Below, piece by piece: positions 1 through 7,653 of a stretch of DNA of 64,000 nt. The stretch is from positions 2,766,501 to 2,830,500 of the forward strand of contig NZ_CP084910.1 in the NCBI RefSeq assembly GCF_020535245.1, written 5' to 3'. The DNA is from Asticcacaulis sp. AND118 (lineage in GTDB: Bacteria; Pseudomonadota; Alphaproteobacteria; Caulobacterales; Caulobacteraceae). The translations under genes and the position numbers were made by a program. A model generated the notes under the pieces. That model was not told where the DNA came from. It did not search any database and was given only the letters and a program-made list of their open reading frames with translations. Within the stretch, counting starts at the first letter, position 1. Every line of letters starts with the position of its first letter.

Positions 1-1945
1 CTTCGGAGCAGTCCGCCGCCACCACATCGGCCCACAGATAGCTGTAATAGCCCGCTGAATAGCCGTCCGACGAGAAGACGTGTGCGAACTGCGGCGTGCG
101 ATGGCGCATGACGATCTCTTTCGGCATACCGAGCCTGGTCAGTTCGTCGCGCTCGAAGGCGTCCGGATCGATGTCGGCATTACCGGCGAGGTGCAACTTC
201 ATGTCGATCAGGGCCGAAGACAGATACTCGACCGTGGCGAAGCCCTGATTGAACGTGTCGGCCTTTTTGATCTTTTCCAGCAGCGCCGCCGGCATGGGTT
301 CGCCCGTCTTGTAGTGCAGGGCGAAACGCGACAGCACTTCCGGGGTCGACAGCCAGCGCTCGTTGACCTGCGACGGGAACTCGACATAGTCGCGTGCCAC
401 CGAAGTGCCCGATAGCGAGGCATAGGTCACGTCAGACGACAGGCCGTGGATGGCGTGGCCGAATTCATGGAAGAGGGTCGAGGCGTCGTCCCAGGAGATA
501 AGAATAGGCTCTCCCGGCGCCGCTTCGATAAAGTTGGAATTATTCGAAACAATCGGAAGTATCGCCTTGCCGCCTCCTTTCGACTGGCTGCGATAGGCGT
601 TCATCCACGCGCCCGAACGCTTGCCTTTACGGGCGAACGGATCGAAGTAGAACAGACCCGTCACCTTACCCTCGCGCAGCACTTCGTAAGTCGTCACATC
701 GTCGTGGAAGACGGGCAGACCGGTCACCTTCCTGAAGTCAAACCCGTAGGACTGGCTGGCGGCCCAGAACATACCCTCGACCAGCTTTTCGAGTTGCAGG
801 TAGGGCTTGATTTCATTCTCGTCGAGATCGTATCGCGCCTTGCGCACCTTCTCCGCGTAGAATCGGTAATCCCAGGGTTCGATGGTAATACCGGCTTTTT
901 CCGCATCGGCGACCTTTTGCATGTCGGCCACTTCTTCGTGGACGCGCTTGACCGCCGCCGGCCATACCGACTCCATCAGTTCCATAGCGTTTTCAGGCGT
1001 TTTGGCCATCGCATTTTCAACGCGCCAGTGAGCGTGCGTCTTGTAGCCGCGCAGGGTCGCGCGCTCATAACGCAGCTTGAGTATCTTTTTGATCAGTTCG
1101 TTATTGTCCCACTGATCGCCGTTGTCGCCGCGGTTGACATACTGACGCCACACCTTTTCGCGCGTCGCGCGGTTGGTGCAGAAGGTGGTCACCGGCTCCA
1201 TGGCCGAACGGGTGTTCGGAATGGCATAAAGACCGTCCTTGCCCGCTTCCCTGGCAGAGGCCGCGGCCGAAGCGAGGAAGCCGTCCGACAGACCCGGCAG
1301 TTCGTCCTTGCTCAGGTACAATACCTGCTCTTCGTCGTGCAGCAGGTTGTCGGAGAACTGGTTGAACAGGGTTGACAGCTCCTTGTTGATCTCCGCCACG
1401 CGGGTCTTGGCCTGCGGCGAGATCGCCGCGCCCGAACGCACGAAGCCGTTATAGGTCACCCACAACAGACGGTCCTGTTCTGGCGTCAGCTTGAACTCGG
1501 CGCGGCGCTCGTAAACGTTTCTGATTTTTTGGAATAGTTGTTCGTTCTGATTGATCTCATCGCCGAAGGCCGCCAGTTTGGGCGAGAGACGCTTGGCGAT
1601 GGCCTGAAGCTCCGGCGTCGACAGTCCGCCGCTCCACACACCGTAAAGCGTCGAGACGCGCTCCATTTCCGCGCCCGATTTTTCCAACGCGACGACAGTG
1701 TTTTCGAAGGTCGGCATGGATTTGACCAGGGTGATCGCCGCGATTTCCTTGCGCTGGGCGTTTATCGCCGCATCGAAGGCCGCTTCGAAATCGCTGATCC
1801 TCACCTTGTCGAAGGGCGGGATGCCGCCATAGGGGCCGGTCCATTCGGCGGTCAGCGCCGTTGCACCCGTGGCCGCCAAAGCCACGCCCGGCAGCAAGCC
1901 CGCCGAAGTCATCAGACCCATCACCATGCGACGATCCATTTCCAT
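1..1945 (-). CDS. M3 family zinc metallopeptidase (peptidyl-dipeptidase Dcp-like), 3' end cut by window edge
   Basis: The reverse strand is open from ATG 1945 to the window edge (at least 648 codons), so the C-terminus is missing. The M3 zinc motif HEFGH lies at about residues 493-497 (bases 455-469) and is followed by family-typical sequence (VEFPSQVNERW). Family members are thimet/Dcp-type oligopeptidases that cleave short peptides. The N-terminus has an RR pair at residues 5-6, a hydrophobic stretch and an ALA-A site near residue 24, so a secreted, possibly Tat-exported, periplasmic enzyme is likely. The start is supported by GGAGGAG six bases upstream. A palindromic repeat lies immediately upstream (1961-2003). 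Oligopeptidase A-like activity is an alternative, but the export signal favours a Dcp-like role. Confidence 0.9.
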   Translation of the reverse strand, partial: MEMDRRMVMGLMTSAGLLPGVALAATGATALTAEWTGPYGGIPPFDKVRISDFEAAFDAAINAQRKEIAAITLVKSMPTFENTVVALEKSGAEMERVSTLYGVWSGGLSTPELQAIAKRLSPKLAAFGDEINQNEQLFQKIRNVYERRAEFKLTPEQDRLLWVTYNGFVRSGAAISPQAKTRVAEINKELSTLFNQFSDNLLHDEEQVLYLSKDELPGLSDGFLASAAASAREAGKDGLYAIPNTRSAMEPVTTFCTNRATREKVWRQYVNRGDNGDQWDNNELIKKILKLRYERATLRGYKTHAHWRVENAMAKTPENAMELMESVWPAAVKRVHEEVADMQKVADAEKAGITIEPWDYRFYAEKVRKARYDLDENEIKPYLQLEKLVEGMFWAASQSYGFDFRKVTGLPVFHDDVTTYEVLREGKVTGLFYFDPFARKGKRSGAWMNAYRSQSKGGGKAILPIVSNNSNFIEAAPGEPILISWDDASTLFHEFGHAIHGLSSDVTYASLSGTSVARDYVEFPSQVNERWLSTPEVLSRFALHYKTGEPMPAALLEKIKKADTFNQGFATVEYLSSALIDMKLHLAGNADIDPDAFERDELTRLGMPKEIVMRHRTPQFAHVFSSDGYSAGYYSYLWADVVAADCSE

Positions 1946-1960
1946 TCTTTACTCCTCCGA

Positions 1961-2003
1961 GCGCATTCCGAAAAGTGTGTAACGGTTTTCGGAATCAATG
2001 CGC
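1961..2003. repeat. Intergenic palindromic repeat, copy 1
   Basis: The element starts GCGCATTCCGAAAAGTGTG and ends CGGTTTTCGGAATCAATGCGC, so its arms pair (CCGAAAA with TTTTCGG, GCGCATT with AATGCGC). It is followed by an A/T-rich tail that is also seen after the copy at 37669. It lies between the divergent M3 peptidase and glutamate racemase genes. Related copies are at 30979, 36785, 37669, 53629 and 56973. Confidence 0.8.
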
Positions 2004-2218
2004 GGTAACAAAAAATTTTGAGGCTGTTCCGGTCCAACAGGAGCGGAAACAGACTCAAATGGAATTCACGATCCCCATACGCACAGAGCCGCAAAATCCG
2101 TTCCACATGCAATCATCTAAGCATGCACCCTTGCTGGGGGCAAGGGCGCGGGTCTATAGACAGTATGACACCACAAGAGCGGCGATATCACCGCGTGTCC
2201 AGTTAAGGAAAGTTCAGA

Positions 2219-3082
2219 ATGGCCATTGGGGTTTTCGATTCGGGCGTCGGCGGTTTGAGCATTCACCGGGCGCTGGTGGAACGGATGCCCCAGGCGGACT
2301 TCATATATCTCGGCGACCAGAAGCATGCCCCCTATGGCGAGCGGTCGGGCGAAGAGATTGTCGAACTGACGCGGCAGGGCTGCGAAACCCTGTTCGACGC
2401 CGCGGCGTCCCTGGTCGTACTGGCCTGCAACACCGCTTCGGCCGTCGCCCTGCGCCGCCTGCAATCGACGTGGCTGTCCGACTATCGCAAAGGCGCCGGG
2501 CGTCCGGTCAATGTGCTGGGCATCATTGTCCCGACCATCGAAGCCGCCACGGGCCTGCCTTGGGAGCACGAGGCCGAACGCCGCGGCCCCAAGGTCGAGA
2601 ATGTCGATGTGCTGGGCATCTTCTGCACGACCGCGACGGCCCGTTCGCGCGTCTATGAGATCGAAATCGACAAGCGCCGTCAGGATCTGGCCGTGTTCAG
2701 CGAACCGTGCATCGGGCTGGCCGGCATGATCGAGGCCGGCGAGAGCGAAGACAAGCTGAAGGCCGTCGTAGAGAGTCGCGTTCAGGCGCTCAAGACCCGT
2801 ATCGGCCGCTATCCCGACCGCGCCATCCTGGGCTGCACCCACTATGAGATCATCGGCGACCTGTTCAAGGCCGCCCTGCCCGAAGGCACGCCGCTGATCC
2901 ATCAACCGTCTTCGGTCGCCGATGCGCTGGAACGCTATGTCGCCCGTCATCCCGACTACGACATCGGCACGTCGGGCCAGCGCCGCTTCCTGACCACGGG
3001 CGAGCCGGGACCGCAATCGCGCATCGTCGAAGCCTTCTGGGGCGCGCCGGTGACTTTTGACCCGGTGACCTTTGCCGTTTGA
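2219..3082 (+). CDS. murI: Glutamate racemase
   Basis: This 287-residue protein interconverts L- and D-glutamate for peptidoglycan synthesis in the cytoplasm. It begins IGVFDSGVGGL, the family signature. The two catalytic cysteines are visible in ACNTASA (C70) and GCTHYE (C206). The length is slightly above the usual 265-285, because of extra residues around 85-125 (for example TWLSDYRKGAGRPV). The ATG start has GGAAAG about six bases upstream. It is transcribed divergently from the M3 peptidase. A broader Asp/Glu racemase role cannot be excluded, but both cysteine motifs fit MurI. Confidence 0.93.
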   Translation: MAIGVFDSGVGGLSIHRALVERMPQADFIYLGDQKHAPYGERSGEEIVELTRQGCETLFDAAASLVVLACNTASAVALRRLQSTWLSDYRKGAGRPVNVLGIIVPTIEAATGLPWEHEAERRGPKVENVDVLGIFCTTATARSRVYEIEIDKRRQDLAVFSEPCIGLAGMIEAGESEDKLKAVVESRVQALKTRIGRYPDRAILGCTHYEIIGDLFKAALPEGTPLIHQPSSVADALERYVARHPDYDIGTSGQRRFLTTGEPGPQSRIVEAFWGAPVTFDPVTFAV

Positions 3083-3291
3083 TTAACGCGCTTTTACCCT
3101 AAATTTATATTTTCGCACCTGCGTCCACATTTACGCAGATGCAGCATTGATCCGTTAATGCAATCGTTAACGGTAAGCCCAAGCGTGCCCGGCAGAGCTG
3201 GTCCTGTTTCGCCCGAATGAGCGGGCCGGTCGCCGATAGAGTGCCTCAGACTCCCCATCCCCCTGACCACACCTCTATCCGGAGCAATTCC

Positions 3292-3474
3292 ATGGCCCAT
3301 GACCAAACCCAACCCGCCCTCGCCAGCCGCGTTTTCTGGGGCGGCCTGTCCCTGCTGATCGCCGGCCTGTTCTTCTACGCCGCCTCGACCGCCACCGGCA
3401 CGGGCGACGCCTATGCCGCCGGCATGGGCGAAATGTCGGCTTCGGCCTCAACCTCGGCGGACTCGTCCTACTGA
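3292..3474 (+). CDS. Small single-pass membrane protein, function unknown
   Basis: The 60-residue product has a polar N-terminus, one hydrophobic helix (about residues 14-31: VFWGGLSLLIAGLFFYAA) and an Ala/Ser/Gly-rich tail. The start was chosen because GGAG lies seven bases upstream; an in-frame upstream ATG (3217) has no such site. A strong intrinsic terminator follows at 3501, so it looks like a monocistronic gene. I do not recognise the family. Confidence 0.65.
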   Translation: MAHDQTQPALASRVFWGGLSLLIAGLFFYAASTATGTGDAYAAGMGEMSASASTSADSSY

Positions 3475-3500
3475 TCCGTCAAGACGCCCGGACATGAAAA

Positions 3501-3528
3501 CCCTCGCCATTCGTGGCGAGGGTTTTTT
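3501..3528 (+). terminator. Rho-independent terminator after the 60-residue membrane protein
   Basis: A perfect 9-bp stem CCCTCGCCA / TGGCGAGGG with a TTCG tetraloop is followed by six T residues. It ends transcription of the small gene at 3292 and insulates the glycosyltransferase at 3565. Confidence 0.9.
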
Positions 3529-3564
3529 GTCGACGCTGGTTTAAACTGCCGCCATAAGGAGGGC

Positions 3565-4887
3565 ATGAAACTTCCCAACCGTTATGACCTCTCTGCCGAT
3601 ATATTTTCTGCGCTTTCAAGCGAAAGCGATAATCGCGCCGTTCCCGGAAGGACAGAACTGGGACTTGAAGGCCTGTATAGGTTTGAAACGAACGGCCCCA
3701 TCATCGAAATCGAGTTGATGGAAACACGATCGCTGCGGCGCAGCGTCGTTTATACGTCTGCAACCCCCAGCTACCTCATATTGCCCAAAGGAAGGTATCA
3801 GGCCTTCTACCGCCCTATAGAAGGCCCGCTGCACCCATCATCCCAACTCTTGGCCGTACGCCTCGATCCGCTGGCGAAGATACAAATATACCTCAGCAAA
3901 CTCGTCGGCCTTGGCCTAAATCCCATGCGGTGGGCCAGTGCGTTACGCAGCCGTCGGGTCAGCCGGGCCCGCGCCGTCGGCCTCAGCATCGCAAAAAAGG
4001 CGATAAAACCTCAAAAGACCCTTCCCCCCCGCGCAGCTCTTGCACGCCTCCCGGTGCCCGCCGATACGGCGGTTTCGATCATCATTCCAACGAAAATCAG
4101 GCATGATCTTCTGTCGGAGTGCCTACGCTCGCTCAAACAGATCGAAGGCGTCACCTACGAAATCATCATCGTCGATAATGGTGCAACCGCTCCGGAAATG
4201 CTCACGCTCCTTGAGGCTCAGGCTCTCGAATCGACAACGCGCGTCATCCGATACGACATCCCCTTCAACTTCTCTACGCTGTGCAATCTGGGCGCCGTCA
4301 CCGCGCAATATCCGCTGCTTCTGTTTCTCAACGACGACATAGAGGCCCTGGAGGGGAACTGGCTCACATCGATGTGCGGCTTTGCCCTCAGGGAGGATGT
4401 GGGCGTCGTCGGCGCGCGGCTGCTCTATCCCTCCCGCGACCTGCAGCATGGCGGCATCGCCACCCACTTCCTTCCGGGTCCGGGACATCCCTGGCGTCAT
4501 CTCAAGGAAGAGGAATGGCGCAGCCATCCGCTTCTCGATACTGCCGGTGAGGCAGATGCCGTTACAGGCGCTTGTCTGCTTATCCGCAAAACCACGTTCG
4601 ATCAGGTCGGCGGATTTGATGAAAAGCGATTCGCCGTGACCATGAATGACGTGGACCTGTGCCTCAAAACGCGACGACTGGGTTTGAAGGTCGTGTACGA
4701 TCCAGGCGCAACGCTTCTGCATAAGGAAGGACAGTCGCGCCCGGATGATGAGCGCGAAGACCAGCAGGCGCGCCATGCGGCCGAATTACGCGCATTCTTG
4801 CAACTCTATCCCGATTATGCCCGTCAGTCCGTTTTTTATCCCTCCAATCTTCGACGCGATACGGAGAGAGCCGCCCCCATAGGCTAA
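3565..4887 (+). CDS. Family 2 glycosyltransferase with unknown N-terminal extension
   Basis: The 440-residue protein has a GT-A domain from about residue 165 to 420: AVSIIIPTK opens the nucleotide-binding fold, IIIVDNGA follows, NDD at 256-258 is the likely metal-binding motif, and FDEKRFAVTMNDVDLCLK is typical of GT2 rhamnosyltransferase-like enzymes. The first ~160 residues match nothing I recognise. It probably transfers a sugar from a nucleotide donor during surface polysaccharide assembly at the cytoplasmic face of the inner membrane. A weak AGGAGGGC precedes the ATG. It ends in a 4-base convergent overlap with the AhpD-like gene. Donor and acceptor cannot be read from sequence. Confidence 0.85.
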   Translation: MKLPNRYDLSADIFSALSSESDNRAVPGRTELGLEGLYRFETNGPIIEIELMETRSLRRSVVYTSATPSYLILPKGRYQAFYRPIEGPLHPSSQLLAVRLDPLAKIQIYLSKLVGLGLNPMRWASALRSRRVSRARAVGLSIAKKAIKPQKTLPPRAALARLPVPADTAVSIIIPTKIRHDLLSECLRSLKQIEGVTYEIIIVDNGATAPEMLTLLEAQALESTTRVIRYDIPFNFSTLCNLGAVTAQYPLLLFLNDDIEALEGNWLTSMCGFALREDVGVVGARLLYPSRDLQHGGIATHFLPGPGHPWRHLKEEEWRSHPLLDTAGEADAVTGACLLIRKTTFDQVGGFDEKRFAVTMNDVDLCLKTRRLGLKVVYDPGATLLHKEGQSRPDDEREDQQARHAAELRAFLQLYPDYARQSVFYPSNLRRDTERAAPIG

Positions 4888-5432
4888 TCGCGACACGCCG
4901 CTTCAGCCCGCAGAACGACCCCCACCGCCGTCACTATGGCTGCGATACGCAGGGCAAACTGTACTTCGACCGCCGTAACAGCATGAGATCGCAACACCTT
5001 CTCATGACTGTCCAGACAAAGCCCGCATCCGTTGATCGCCGAAACCGCAAAACACCAGAGTTCGTAATCAATCTTGGGCACCCCTGGATTCCCCAGCACA
5101 TTCATTCTCAACTTCGCAGGAAGCGCTGCATACTCTTGATTGTGCATCAGATGCAGTGCGCGATAATAGACATTATTCATGCTCATGATCGTCGCGGCAG
5201 ACCTTGCGGCATCAAACGCTTCCGGCGTGAGAAAAGCGCCGGCTTCACGCGCGACTTGCTTCAATACAGTGGTTTCGCCGCACGCGTAAGCACAGGCCAG
5301 AAACGCGCCCCACTTCTGAGCGTCGTTCAACACAACCTCGTCGGCGACAATTCGGAGATTTTGCGCCATGTCCCTGGCATAGGGCGGTAGCATATCGGCG
5401 AGAACGTCCAGAGCCATAGGGCTAAACTCCAC
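4884..5432 (-). CDS. AhpD-like alkylhydroperoxidase (carboxymuconolactone decarboxylase fold)
   Basis: The 182-residue length matches AhpD (about 174-177). The catalytic CxxC is at C136-C139 (INGCGLCLDSHE) with H143 four residues on, as in AhpD. AhpD reduces AhpC or peroxides directly with thiol electrons. No ahpC partner is visible nearby; the window's OxyR gene is 46 kb away. The gene sits alone on the minus strand, its 3' end overlapping the neighbouring glycosyltransferase by four bases. Assignment to the AhpD family is secure; the physiological substrate is not known. Confidence 0.85.
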   Translation of the reverse strand: MEFSPMALDVLADMLPPYARDMAQNLRIVADEVVLNDAQKWGAFLACAYACGETTVLKQVAREAGAFLTPEAFDAARSAATIMSMNNVYYRALHLMHNQEYAALPAKLRMNVLGNPGVPKIDYELWCFAVSAINGCGLCLDSHEKVLRSHAVTAVEVQFALRIAAIVTAVGVVLRAEAACRD

Positions 5433-5468
5433 TAATCTTACCCGTGAGGGGGCACAACCGCTTCTGCC

Positions 5469-6224
5469 TTAGCCACGCGTTGCCTCTTCCGACGGGTTCT
5501 CCTCCGCAGATAAAGGCAAACTTTGGCGGAAGAGCGCCGTGGGGGAAGGTATGGCGCCTGCAGCATTTGCAGACTTGCCCAACGAAGAAAGCTTGACCCG
5601 GATGGCATGGCCCGTGCCCTTGACCACCTTGTGAATCATACCCGCTTCAATACCAAGGCGGTGCCACCCCCAGTCCTCGAAACCGATCCTGTTCGCAAGG
5701 TCCGTTTCCGGATATGGCACCTGCCGCAACAGCGACGTCTGCGTCAGACACAGGGCGGTCCAGGGATTTGCGGCGACAAGCGACAGAGTGTCGAAGTCTT
5801 CTGCTTCCATGTCCGGATGGGTCATGATTTCCCTGCGGGCGCCGAAATAAACGCTGATTTCCGGATGCCACACTATGGGGCGTGAATCGGCAATAGCGGC
5901 ATCCAGGCCCATTTTCAGCCAGGTCTCCCCCCAAAGATCATCCCCGTCCAGGAAGGCGATATACCTGCTATTCGCCGCCCCGACACCGGCATTGCGAGAG
6001 CGGCCCAGATCGCCGTAGTCGACCTCAAGCAGCTTCATGTCCAACTGGGCGGCCCCCTGCGCCACTTCGCGTGTCAGCGATCCGGGACGATCGAGCACGA
6101 CCAAAACCTCCACCGTGTAGCCTGCGGAACGGGCAAAGGCGGTGGCACGCGCCGCACTGAGCAAAGAGGGGGTCAGCAGCAAGCCTTCATTGTGAGCATT
6201 CACGATCACACTGAGATGGGTCAT
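5469..6224 (-). CDS. Family 2 glycosyltransferase
   Basis: This 251-residue compact GT-A protein opens with LSVIVNAHNEG and has RSRNAGVGAANSRYIAFLDGDD, where DGDD is the nucleotide-sugar/metal motif. It overlaps the upstream gene (6221-7453) by four bases, so the two are translationally coupled. A similar N-terminal glycosyltransferase domain occurs in the 753-residue protein at 7654 (SLAKSRNSGTQAARGKYV...DADD). The acceptor sugar is unknown. Confidence 0.85.
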   Translation of the reverse strand: MTHLSVIVNAHNEGLLLTPSLLSAARATAFARSAGYTVEVLVVLDRPGSLTREVAQGAAQLDMKLLEVDYGDLGRSRNAGVGAANSRYIAFLDGDDLWGETWLKMGLDAAIADSRPIVWHPEISVYFGARREIMTHPDMEAEDFDTLSLVAANPWTALCLTQTSLLRQVPYPETDLANRIGFEDWGWHRLGIEAGMIHKVVKGTGHAIRVKLSSLGKSANAAGAIPSPTALFRQSLPLSAEENPSEEATRG

Positions 6225-7453
6225 GCGGGGACCTTTCGGAAGATATTCAGCCAGTCGCTTCGATTGGCGACCGTCACGAGCTTGGCCTGCATCGCCGCAG
6301 GCAAGCGCAATGCCCGCCCCAGGGTTTCCGCATTTTCGAAACTATCGAGTATAAGCCCTTCCACAAAAGACAGCACGTCTCGGACATAGGCATCGCCCCC
6401 AGGCAAAGCCTGCGCACCAAGGTGCGCCCATATCGGCGTGACCTGCGCCAATGTCTGGACCTGCGCCCTCAACAAATCACGTCCGGTTTTGCTGTCGAGC
6501 ACCACAAGGCCAATGGGTTTCAGCGCCTGTATAAACCAGGACAGAACGACGATCCGTTCCTCCAAAGACAAATTCACCGGCAACTGTCCGCAAGAGGGCG
6601 ACGCCTCACAGAGGGTAAGCGAATCCGGGTCGAGAAGAAGTACCGATTTTTGCGCCCCCGCAAACAGATCAGCGACTTCCCTGTATGCCGGGGTGTCTAC
6701 GCTTCCGAGCACCAACACATCATACCGGCGCTTCAGCCCTTCGAAGAGCGATTTGAATGCCATATAGCTCCGCCCCCCAGGACGCCCGCTGTGGATGGGC
6801 AGGCGTCCGGCTTCGGCAAGCGTGACGACCTCCGTCACGTCGGAATCGAGATCGGCGACAGACTGCAAAACGGAGTGGGCGAGATCGTAAACGCCATCCG
6901 GCGCTTTTGCCAGGCGTCCTTCGTCCCGACCACTGCTCAGATAGTGTCCAAATGGATGAACCACCCGGACGTCAACATCCGGATATTGCCGCAAATACCA
7001 CTCCGTGTCGAATAACGGCCCGGGGGAAAGCCGACGATCGGCTCCGTACAGCACAAAATGATCCAGCGGCGAAATGACGTCGGTAGGTGTGTCCGGATAG
7101 GTGGCGACATACCAGTCCGCATCGAACCATCCCGAGGATGAAATCCGGCTGCGAAGTTGCTCAAGCCCTGCACGCCCCTCCACCGGTAGTGGAAAACGCC
7201 CTTCTGCGCGGCCATAATCGAGATAATGGACGAGAGGAATATGACCTGCGGCCAAGACATCGGGATACTCGTAGACGTACCACGCCGCATTGAACCTCGG
7301 GCCGGGCGAAAAACCTGCCGGCCCGCCGGTCTTCACAAAATGATCGAGCGCCGCCCCCTCTTTGCAATTCAGGTCATAGGTTCGCATGTACCACTCTGCG
7401 TCAAAAAAGCCCGACTCGGCTATCCGCCTATGGAGTCTCTTGTCACCGAACAT
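6221..7453 (-). CDS. Protein with four FDxxWY-type repeats plus an unassigned C-terminal domain
   Basis: The 410-residue product has four repeats at about residues 17-53, 54-91, 110-147 and 148-182. Each reads roughly FDxxWYxxxYPDV, a short linker, PLxHYxxxGxxEGR. The C-terminal ~225 residues look like a Rossmann-type fold (YDVLVLGSVDTPAY, KSVLLLDPDSL) and could be a GT-B-like half, but no catalytic motif is clear. The same repeat occurs at the C-terminus of the 783-residue protein (12450) and the N-terminus of the 700-residue glycosyltransferase (26648). It is the first gene of a two-gene unit, coupled to the downstream GT2 by an ATGA overlap. The repeat probably acts as a binding or docking module; this is inference. 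Confidence 0.75.
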   Translation of the reverse strand: MFGDKRLHRRIAESGFFDAEWYMRTYDLNCKEGAALDHFVKTGGPAGFSPGPRFNAAWYVYEYPDVLAAGHIPLVHYLDYGRAEGRFPLPVEGRAGLEQLRSRISSSGWFDADWYVATYPDTPTDVISPLDHFVLYGADRRLSPGPLFDTEWYLRQYPDVDVRVVHPFGHYLSSGRDEGRLAKAPDGVYDLAHSVLQSVADLDSDVTEVVTLAEAGRLPIHSGRPGGRSYMAFKSLFEGLKRRYDVLVLGSVDTPAYREVADLFAGAQKSVLLLDPDSLTLCEASPSCGQLPVNLSLEERIVVLSWFIQALKPIGLVVLDSKTGRDLLRAQVQTLAQVTPIWAHLGAQALPGGDAYVRDVLSFVEGLILDSFENAETLGRALRLPAAMQAKLVTVANRSDWLNIFRKVPA

Positions 7454-7653
7454 ATCACTTTCACCCCTCTCCGGTCACCAAAACGACCGAATCCGTCGAA
7501 ACCCGTCTCGTCTTTTGTCACCGCAAACGCAAAAACACCACCCCATTAGTCATGGCCAATTTAGGTTTGACGCCTCTGGCGCCAGCGGGCTAAACAAGGG
7601 TCGCTCGATATATTTCACAATATCGAAATATATGCCGAAATCGTGAGAACGAC

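Noticed and set aside
446-1375. 309-codon open frame on the plus strand
   Set aside because: It is antisense to the M3 metallopeptidase, whose HEFGH motif and family sequence are on the minus strand; the frame is a codon-bias shadow.
2117-3016. 299-codon open frame on the minus strand
   Set aside because: It is antisense to glutamate racemase, which has both catalytic cysteine motifs; no recognisable protein sequence on this strand.
3166-3186. Possible CtrA site (TTAA..TTAA)
   Set aside because: The half-sites GTTAATGCAATCGTTAAC are eight bases apart, not seven, so it does not fit the consensus well enough.
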